In this document: in pieces, positions 50,601 through 64,000 of the stretch | How the letters are laid out: each line of letters begins with the position of its first letter | Numbering within the stretch: the stretch's first letter is position 1 | Source of the DNA: Trichoplax adhaerens | Lineage: Eukaryota; Placozoa; Uniplacotomia; Trichoplacea; Trichoplacidae | Assembly: GCF_000150275.1 (NCBI RefSeq) | Contig: NW_002060957.1 | Coordinates: 248,001 to 312,000 of the forward strand | Direction: 5' to 3' | Length of the DNA stretch: 64,000 bases | Program-made: the position numbers and the translations under genes | Notes under the pieces: model-generated | What the model saw: only the letters and a program-made list of their open reading frames with translations | Told to the model about the DNA's origin: nothing | The model's database searches: none

Positions 50601-53600
50601 GTGTTACCTACAGCCACATTTTCCCCCATCATCAAATCAGTGATAGCATCGTGTACAGTGTTGCTTTTAATGTTGATTCACTGGAAGAGCATCAGGATCC
50701 AGATTATCCTAAATTATGTCTGCATACTTTATGCAGATTAGCTTGGCCGGCTCTAGCAGTATTGGGTGGCATCGATTGTGGTTATAGGGTTGGTAGTACT
50801 TGTCAGCATCAACCAAGTTCGCGAATAGTAACACTTCTTGGCATGAAACGAAGTTACAGTAAACTTGTAACAGTACTATGGAATGATACCGATGCAGCTG
50901 TGAGGTTGACAAATCATTTTGTTATAACTTACTACTATTTATAGATAGTAATTAGTAATAAATGAGATTATCCAAATCTTGTAAGATTTTTTGCTAACTT
51001 TATGTTCTATCTTGCTTGTATTATCTTTTTAGTGAGATTCCTTTAGCTCAGCTAAAGTTGTACAAGCCGAAGTCTTTTGATATAGATGGATTAGACTGTA
51101 TTAATGCCGATGTTATACAAAGCATTATTTATCTTTCTGGCCTCCCTGAGAATCCTTTGAAAGAGTATCGTGCAAATTCGCTTTTTGATGGTGATAATGT
51201 ACAAGATCATGACATTGCCTCTACAGCTTTTGCAAACTCTGTCGACTCAGCACATTTGCGCGAGGGTAATGATGTTCAGTTGCCTAGATGGATATCATCT
51301 TACTATAAGTTAATTCAAATAAGGCAAGATAGCGAGCTCAATACTGTTAAATTATCACACTTGCAGTTTACAGCCACGAAGGCTTTGATGATTTTAATCA
51401 GTTGTAGAAAATTTACACAGTTACTGTCTGGACAAGAAGCAGTAGAACTATATGATAGTTGTACGAATGACTCACTAAAGCAAGTCTGCATCCCCTTTAT
51501 GAAGTATTTTGTGCGAAGTGCTATTTCATCATCGCCAATTCGCCGATTTATCCCTTTTACAGAATTTGATCGAGTTTTCTCTGTTTTTGTCACTAAAATT
51601 CAAGGTTTTATTAATAAAAATGAATGGGATAGAGAATCCTTATCCTCTTCACCAACCAAAATAAAGTCTGTTGATGCAGCAGAAATGGCTGGTAGAATTG
51701 TTGGCGATCACTCAGCAAGAGCAATTAGTGATAAAAGCGGTTTGACTGTTGCAAATATTTCTACATCGATTTCTGGGCCATTATTAGAGATGGGTTTTTC
51801 ACGAACACAAATTCAAATGGCTATTGAAGCAACAGCTGATGAAAATACTATTCCAAATATTCGTGATATGTTATCATGGTTACTTAGATCTGAAATTAGA
51901 TCACAATTACACTCTACCGATGATCATGCCGCTACTTCTGCTCGTCATTTTCATGTTCATGATCAGAGTACGCCTACTCATGTCAATCAACTAAATAGCC
52001 ATCTTTTTGATCAATCTACGCGTATGTCACAGTTATCTGGCCATAGTGTAATTGGCAGTGCAACTACCCAAGTGCCCACTTTACATGCTTCTAATGAAGT
52101 CTGTGAGTTATGTTTACTTAACTCAAGTAATATGGACAGGCATATGCGTAGTTATCATCCAGGCTGTAATTCAAATTCTTCTGTTAATCAAGTTTGCGGA
52201 TCTGGAACTCCCTATTATCTATGTCCTTCTTGCCGTAGCAACTATTTGCGGCAGTATGGTAGTGGAGGTGAAATAACAACAAAATTATCTACAGTTGAAA
52301 ATCGTTACAGCTTTGGAAGATTTAAATTACTAGAGGAAGCATTTGATCTCCTTAGCCCATCTGATAGATCGAAAACAAGTCAAGGACTAGTTATTGATGC
52401 CAATGATACTGCCGATTTACGTTTAGCAAGTGATAGTTTCGATGATATAGCGCCTGTTCTTAAATTTTCTTTTATCGATTTTAAAGATAATATCATGCAG
52501 TATGATCAAACTGATTCATTAGGCAATCACTTTGCCTGTTATGCACACTGCCAAATAAATTCAGAAGGCAGCCAACAATCTACTCGAAGTGTAACTATAG
52601 AAAAGAAAAAACTTCGTGGGTCTCTGGCGCAGCAAGGCCAACGCTTGAAAAGCAAATCTGATCGAATTTTTGCTATGCGTCGATGTACCGTAGCATCCCA
52701 GATTTGCGCAGCTAGAATAACAACAACCTATTTATTGGCCTTGTTTTATTATTTACCTTCACATGCGGAAAAATTAAAGTATTTACATGTTCTTGAACTT
52801 GATGATGCTGACAAGTTGATTAAATTGTTGCAAATTGCAATTGCTGGTAGAATAGATCAAGATTATGTTAGTATGTATGGTAAGTTGAAATGTTAGCTTT
52901 GAATGTTATCACCATTTTACTCCTTATTTAATCAGTCTCAACTTTGTTATTAGGTATATCTTCAGCAGAACAAATTGACGTTATAATTTCTGCAATCAAT
53001 GTATTAATATCCTATGACCAATCCGCTTTTCGACAAGTGGTTTTATTATGCACCTATGACTTGTCTAAGGTTGCATTTGGAGAAGGAATTAATAATGATG
53101 GAACTAACATTTTAACCGATCCTAAAGCAGCAATATCAGATCACCAAATATTTTGCTCATCAAGAAATCTATCAATTGTCAAGTCGTTAATTGAAACAGT
53201 GATTGATTCATTAGCGGCACATTCGCAGCAAAATCAGGCTTGGATTCCGACGAGATCTCATCACATACTCGGAAACAAGGACCTTTTACTACCACTATTG
53301 AATGTTTTAGCTGCTTGTAGCATAAGTAAACTTTTACCTTCATGGGAACGTTCGTGGGCTGCTTATCAACTTGCAATACTGATGGGTAAATTAGCTCATT
53401 TCGGTTCCAAATCAGATACCAAGATAACTTTCAAGTCCCTCAAGAGTTTGCAATGTTACTTGCCATCTTGTTCAACTCAATTATTATCAGCACATAAGAC
53501 GCCAGTTATATCATTGTCTTGTCATTTTGATTCTGGACTTGTTGTTATTAGTACTGTTAGTAATACGGTCTATTTAAGGGAACTTAAAACTGGTGGCTAC

Positions 53601-56600
53601 CATGCTACAGTGCTGGATGTTGAAGAAACTGATACTAATATAGATTGCGATGACGCCAACTTATTTCATGAAGAAAATAAAATCCGAAAATATATTGGTA
53701 ATTTACAATTCAATTCCAATGGAAAATATTTCGCTGGTAGTAAGCGTAGGAAGATTTATTTTGGTGTTACCTCCAATGGTAAACGTTCAGTTTATACACA
53801 AGCATGCCATGTAACGTGTTTGACGTGGCCACGATATCGACGTATCAACTCAGGTGAAGAAAATATAAGAGACTATTTACTAGTGGGAACAGAGAATGGC
53901 GACGTATTTATATTGGAAGTCAACAATAATGACGCGTTACAGAAAAGACCTATGCCAGCATTTCAGCGATCTTCAGCCATTACATCATTAGCTTGGCACA
54001 GTACATCAAGCTATTTTATAGTTGCTAGCGCTGATGGCATCATCCAAATTGGATTGCTATCTCACCTATTCGATCCAGTAGAAATATATCGACATCCGGA
54101 TGAATGTGATATTACTACTAGTTGGGATGTGTCAGGAAGGTATTTATCGATCATTGTAGCCAGTCATGATGACTCAACTGCTATGATTTGGGTGGAAGAT
54201 AATCAAGAACTTAAGCTAGACTTTACAATTCCACTCAATACTACAATCATTAAATGGTCAAATGGATTTGTAGATAAAACGGGTGAGACATGTTTATTTG
54301 CTACTGGAGACGATATTGGCTTAATTCGAATGTATGTTGTATCATATCAGGGAGTTTCATCTAATTTTGAACATCAATCGATTTCGCCCGTAAGTGCATT
54401 CGAACGTAAGCAATTCAATAGTAAAAATTTATCGCGTCATCAATATTCTAATATTTATCACCTTTACAATATTGCTGGCCATGAGGATAGTATTGTTTCG
54501 TTAGCATTCATTTCAAATGACTCCGTCCTAGTGTCTTTGTGTGCAGATCATCAGGTTAATTTTTGGTCCGCTTATGATGGAATCCCGTTACAAACATACC
54601 AAAGCAATAAACCCGTTGTTTGTTTTGAATCTTTGGGTAACTTTGGCCTTGCCTTAGGCAGCGTAGGATTGAAGGACGTTACTGTATTTCTGTTTAATGA
54701 TGATTGGTTGGAGAAAATCCGTTATTCTGCAGTATCAAAACATTCCTTGCATTTATGTGGTTTTACTCAATTAGATATTGCACCTTGTTTATGTGGATTG
54801 ATTAAAAATCTACCAGCCATCATGTTAGAACAGTATACTTATGAAAAATGTATTATTAAAGATGGCGATCAATTAATGCACAGCCGTTACCTTCAAAGTC
54901 TCACATCAATCGTTTGTACACTGAATTTAGATAGAATTATTTGTTATGATCCGATAAAGCGCTCCATAAATTTAGAAACGATATATCCATTACCGGAATG
55001 GAAATGGCTTGTAGATTATTGTAGGGCAGAACAACTCTGTGTATCACTTCAATGTAGTCGACAGCAGAATTTGTTCCAACTAATCACTTCTACCAAGGAG
55101 AACGAAATTCTTCCACCTTGGAAATTGGCCATGGATCGTGAAATTATAGAATGGGTTACAGATAGACCGCAAGATTGGAAAATGAGTGCAAAATGTGAAG
55201 CTTATACATGGGGTGGTGGCCGCCATGGCCAATTAGCTGAATCAGGCCGACTAGTCTTACAGCCGACATTAACGAGTTCATTTTCTAAAGCTAAGCAAAT
55301 TCATTGTGGCCATAATAGTACTTTCGTTATTGAACATGATGGCACGGTTCTTGCTTGCGGTGAAGGAAGTTATGGTCGACTAGGGCAAGGTAATTCGGAC
55401 GACTTGCCGCGCCTTAGGCCTATTACAGCCTTACAAGGATTTGTTGTAACAGAATTAGCAACATCGACAGGTTTGGAGGGGCATTCACTCGCATTGACTG
55501 AAACGGGCGAAGTATTTAGTTGGGGAGATGGTGATTATGGAAAACTGGGTCATGGAAATAGCGAACGTCAGCGCCGCCCAAGACAGATTGAAGCATTAAG
55601 AGGAGAAGATGTTCTTCATGTTGCATGTGGCCATAAACATTCAGCTATTGTTACTGTTGATGGCAAGCTATTTACGTTTGGCGCTAGCGACTTAGGGCGA
55701 TTAGGTTTAGGTAATACTAGCAATAAAAAATTGCCAGCACAAGTTACCGCTCTACAACCAATCATGGTAGAATTGATTGCATGTGGTGCTAATCATACCG
55801 TTGTTGTTACAACGGATCGAGAGTCAGTGTGGACTTTTGGCGAAGGGGAGTATGGACAACTAGGCTTAGGTAGAACCACAGCTAAAATGACCCCCCAATA
55901 TGTTGATGCATTTAGTAAATTGAACATTAAGAAGATATGCTGTGGTGCTCGTTTTACTTTAGCGTTAACAAAAGAAGGGAAAGTTTATTCTTGTGGTCAC
56001 AATCGATGTAACGGGATTTTCGAAGTCGATACGCAGCACGCCGACTATTATCCGCAACAAGTTATGGCTTTATCCGAGCAATTTATAGAGGATATTGCAG
56101 CTGGTTATGAACATGCCTTAGCACTAACGAAAGAGGGAGATGTTTGGAGTTGGGGCAATGATACAGATGGACAAGTAAGACTCAATAGTAGTCAAAAGTT
56201 TTTCTTATCCATTTAATGCTAATGGTAGTAAAATGCCAATATAATTTATGCTCACTCATTTATCCAATTTATCACTCAGCTTGGATTAGGTCAAACGCTA
56301 CCACAACGGGAACCTTGCCTTATATCAAGTCTTCAAGGGAAAGGCATTCGCCAGGTAAACGCTTCTTTATTCAACATTTTTGTTAGCATTTCTGCTTAAT
56401 TACCTTAGTATATTGACCTATTACTTTTATTAGATTTCAGCTGGACATAATCACAGTGCAGCGTGGACAGTAGCGCCAGCAAGTATTCGAAAAGCTATGG
56501 CAACGTCAAGTTCATTGGAATTAGGTTTACCGGAAAGAATACCAGAAATCTATGGTTCCCTTGCTGGGATAGATATACAACTGATCAGATCTAGATTACA

Positions 56601-58836
56601 ATATCTGTTAGACATGTCCGAAGCTATTTATTATTCCTGGAGATTACTTGATTTATGTCCTAAAAAGGTATATTGTATTCTGTTTGCTTTCAGCTGTTTA
56701 CATCAGCTATCTTGAGATCAATAACTGTACTTATTAAATTTTTCTAATAGTTGAGCCATATCAGCAACGGATTTATGGGCATCATGCAAGGATTTTTGCG
56801 CCCTTTATTACCAACACGAGTAACGATGCAACCATTCCTTCGTCACATCAGTAAAACCATGCTACACAATCGTAATTTTGGACCAACGGTCAAGGTGGAG
56901 CGATTAAGCACTCGGTAAAGACTGACAATAACACAGTATTAACAATATACCCATGAAACTCTAACAAATAGTTTTATTCACACTTTTAAATTAGTGATGA
57001 ACATTGTAAGCCTATTTTCGTCCAAATTGCGCAGCAAGTGATGCAATCCAACTTAGCTGAGCTATGTCTGCCTATGAGAGCCTGGAAAGTTAAGCTAGTG
57101 GGTGAAGGTGCTGATGATGCTGGTGGAGTCTTTGATGATACAGTTAGTGAAATGTGTAAGGTATGCTGTAGTACTGAAAGTTACTTGAAGATATTTTAAA
57201 GTTTTAATACCCGTGCTCAAAAATTACACTTAAATTATAAAATTACTAGGAATTAGAAAGCAATGATGTCTCACTACTTATTCCAACGCCAAATTCAGTT
57301 GATCAACTTGGCTACAATCAGGATAGGTAGTTATCGTGTATATGATATTGATATAATATCTTGAAAAGGTGGAATGCTTACTCTGTTGTATTGTTTGTTT
57401 ACAATCCGTAAGATTTATTATTAACCCGTCAGCATCATCGATAGAAGAATTGAAAAAATTTGAATTCTTGGGAGTGTTACTCGGTATAAGTGTACGATCA
57501 AAAAAGCCATTAGATCTTCACTTGTCTCCGACAGTTTGGAAGCAGATATGTGGCATTCCATTAACTGAAGGCGATATTGAAGAGGTATCAATTATATTAT
57601 GGTTACTACTCACTCGTTTCAATCTAAACTACAATACATCAAAAGATTTCGTGTTAGCGTATAAATGAATTTGGGCATTTACTGTTTCCGCGTAAGATTA
57701 ATTAACTTTGTCGTATAAATATAGGTTGATACTTTATTTATCCAAACTATGCGAAGTCTTCGAGACGTAGAATATAATGATATTGACGAGAACACATTCC
57801 AGGAGGTATTATTAAGATGAATAAATTCTTAATTGATACGTCATATGGATGTATATTTGTTCGACTTATTATACTATGTTTGTATTCTTGGTAGTATTTT
57901 CCCATAAGTACCTTTGTTGCTAAAGATTCGAATGGCAAGTTTGTTCCTATCGTTCCTGGTGGTAGAAATATTGAATTATCATACAATACGAGAATGAATT
58001 ATGTTAAATCTGCAATCGAATTTAGATTGCATGAAGTAGATTCCCAGGTAATTTGATTATACAATCAGTTATACTGTAAGCTTTTTAATTTATACCATTG
58101 TTGCGGGTTTGAAGTTTATGATTATCAATGTCAATATATTGTAAATTTAGATCGCTGCTATTAGAAAGGGAATGTCATGGGTCATTCCCGTTCCATTATT
58201 ATCTTTTATGACCGAATTACAGTTGGAAAAGATCACTTGTGGGGCAGCTGAGATTGATATCTCGGTACTTAAAAGTATGATTAGGTACGATTTAAAATCT
58301 TTCTTCTACAAGCAATACAATCTGTTCGTATACTTAACTATCTATCGAGGTAGTTAATTTCTTTTGCCATGTCTTTAGTTTTAAAGCAGGAGAAGAAATA
58401 AATCAATTATTGTCCTGGTTATGGTCTATTTTGGAATCATTTAGTAGTAAGGAGAAAGTCCTTTTCATGCGTTTCATTTCTGGTAGATCTAGACTACCAT
58501 CAAATAAAATGGATTTAGGGCAAAAATTTCAAGTTATCAAGGTTGATCGGGTAAGTATTTTCGCGATCGTATTATCAGCTTTACGAATAGGTGAATATTT
58601 AGCTGCTTCACTAGCGTTAATTGGTGTCTTATGCTCTTCAGCCGTTAGATTCTTTGCCTATGTCGCAAACATGTTTCTTCCAATTACGACTACCATCTTA
58701 TTCATCACAAGAGGTTATGGCAGAGAAGCTACGTTATGCTATCAGTAACTGCCGATCAATAGATACCGATAATTATATGTTGGCTAATAATGATATTACT
58801 GAGGCGCCCGGAGATCTTGCTGATGAAATGTTGTAG
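41690..58836 (+). CDS. HERC1: HERC1 giant HECT E3 ubiquitin ligase, complete, many exons
   Basis: Start ATG at 41690 opens a family N-terminus ([38 protein letters not shown]; human has WLEHLNSSW and RLLVLQRVFYAL). The 17 kb gene keeps the whole vertebrate HERC1 order: RLD1, helical scaffold, SPRY, UBA-like [16 protein letters not shown], Cys/His-rich [19 protein letters not shown]40 repeats, RLD2 and C-terminal HECT. The HECT end is conserved with the catalytic Cys in [15 protein letters not shown]. Large exons span roughly 41690-42668, 49050-50900, 51034-52881 and 52953-56170; elsewhere exons are 40-250 nt. I did not fix every junction; the protein should be about 4,000 residues or more, a little shorter than human (about 4,860). 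HERC1 is a cytosolic/Golgi ligase that also binds ARF/Rab GTPases and clathrin through its RLDs. No broken exon was seen. Confidence 0.96.
43200..45330 (+). other. HERC1: HERC1 RCC1-like domain 1 (RLD1)
   Basis: Seven-bladed propeller spread over about nine small exons. Blade motifs: [120 protein letters not shown] and a closing [12 protein letters not shown]. These match human RLD1 blade for blade. In the human protein this domain stimulates exchange on ARF/Rab GTPases. Confidence 0.93.
49940..50420 (+). other. HERC1: HERC1 SPRY domain
   Basis: Within the 49.0-50.9 kb exon: [77 protein letters not shown] and [15 protein letters not shown] clear SPRY (B30.2-like) protein-interaction module at the position it has in HERC1 and not in HERC2. 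Confidence 0.93.
53480..56500 (+). other. HERC1: HERC1 WD40 repeats and RLD2
   Basis: WD40-like repeats run from about 53480 to 54700 ([54 protein letters not shown]). RLD2 runs from 55190 to 56500 ([92 protein letters not shown]). Nearly all of it is in one exon, unlike RLD1. Human RLD2 binds ARF, Rab and clathrin. Confidence 0.93.
56750..58836 (+). other. HERC1: HERC1 HECT catalytic domain
   Basis: Spread over about eight exons: [97 protein letters not shown]-like [16 protein letters not shown], and [16 protein letters not shown]. The catalytic cysteine codon is TGT at 58672-58674. The C-terminus [16 protein letters not shown] ends 14 residues later, as in the family. All motifs needed for thioester transfer appear present. 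Confidence 0.94.
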
Positions 58837-59599
58837 ACATTAATTTCTTTACGGAAAGAGTAGTTTTGGTTATTAGTATCTATTAGTTGTATATTAGACT
58901 GCATCTTTTCGAAGTTGTGCTACTGTATATTTGCAAGAATCGATAACTTTGATCCGCTGCCATAGTATTGTACTATTTGATTTTTAGAAAGAAACTGTTA
59001 TTTACGTAAAGTTGAACTTAAATTATGGCATTTGTATCGCACCGTATTCTTTTTCCACACTGTTAATTGCCTAATAAGGCTTATTCATCTAGTTGTACTT
59101 GCTTAAATAATTTTTTTAAATAATACGACCTAGTATACAATTGTGAAAACTGAATTTTTATCTATTTTTGTACTAATATCGGAAATTAGCTCTTGAAGGC
59201 TGTACATTAATACAAGCAATTTACAGCGTCCGCTGAATATGTATCAAGATATATTTTGCTTATATCAGTCATTGGACACAATTTTATTACATGAATCTGT
59301 GCGCTGTTTGCTAATCGGTGCAATTGTAAATATACAGGAAAGACAATGGTTGATTAACTTTAACACACAATAACATTATTTATGCTGTCATGGCATAAGT
59401 TGCTATTGCTAGCGTTAATTCCGATATTAACGCTTGCTTTCAAAATGCTGTAGCAAACTAGGATATAGTTAAATTAAATTTTATGATTTATAAACGGTTG
59501 TGATAAACCTGTTGGAATTATTTTACTGATTTAATTATAATAAAGTGAAAACAAGCCGTTCTATTGGCGATTTAATGATCAACCTTTGCAGATTGATAG
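58837..59599. other. Convergent 3' spacer between HERC1 and the zinc-finger gene
   Basis: No coding signal. It should hold the two 3' UTRs. A minus-strand AATAAA at 59283-59288 is a possible poly(A) signal for the zinc-finger gene. Confidence 0.5.

Positions 59600-64000
<4,401 letters not shown>

Noticed and set aside
55260-56180. RLD2 exon considered as a separate RCC1-type gene
   Set aside because: It continues in frame from WD40 sequence and is followed by HECT exons in HERC1 order.

Overview
This window looks like nuclear DNA of an early-branching animal. It is AT-rich, the genes carry many short GT-AG introns, and several are one-to-one counterparts of metazoan genes (HNRNPK, DET1, HERC1, MAU2, p66/GATAD2). 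Compact genes, tiny exons and a plant-NLR-like STAND ATPase in an otherwise animal gene set suggest a placozoan (Trichoplax/Hoilungia type). That assignment is inference; I cannot run a search.

Layout. About 1.5-2.2 kb: weak two-exon candidate. 2.1-5.3 kb (+): NT-C2 domain protein, six exons. 5.8-7.6 kb (+): small coiled-coil plus PH protein, six exons. 8.4-10.5 kb (-): p66/GATAD2, the NuRD zinc-finger subunit. 10.6-17.8 kb: no supported gene; two tandem-repeat arrays (13.6-14.5 and 16.0-16.8 kb) and palindromic TACAGTACTGTA-type DNA. 17.8-20.4 kb (-): intronless 863-residue NB-ARC/STAND protein. 22.4-27.5 kb (-): cohesin-loader subunit MAU2/SCC4 in at least 17 exons. 27.5-30.6 kb: second palindrome island. 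30.6-35.4 kb (+): complete hnRNP K in 16 exons. 37.3-39.5 kb (-): complete DET1 in two exons. 41.7-58.8 kb (+): complete giant HECT ubiquitin ligase HERC1. 59.6-61.1 kb (-): intronless ZNF474-like C2HC zinc-finger protein. 61.1-64 kb: nothing supported.

The genes are independent transcription units, mostly housekeeping: chromatin (GATAD2, MAU2), RNA binding (hnRNP K), ubiquitin ligation (DET1, HERC1). I see no operon-like system. The least ordinary gene is the STAND ATPase. The least ordinary DNA is the arrays and the palindrome islands. Most gene models were rebuilt by hand from splice sites with codon phase checked at each junction; where total length or phase does not close, I say so.
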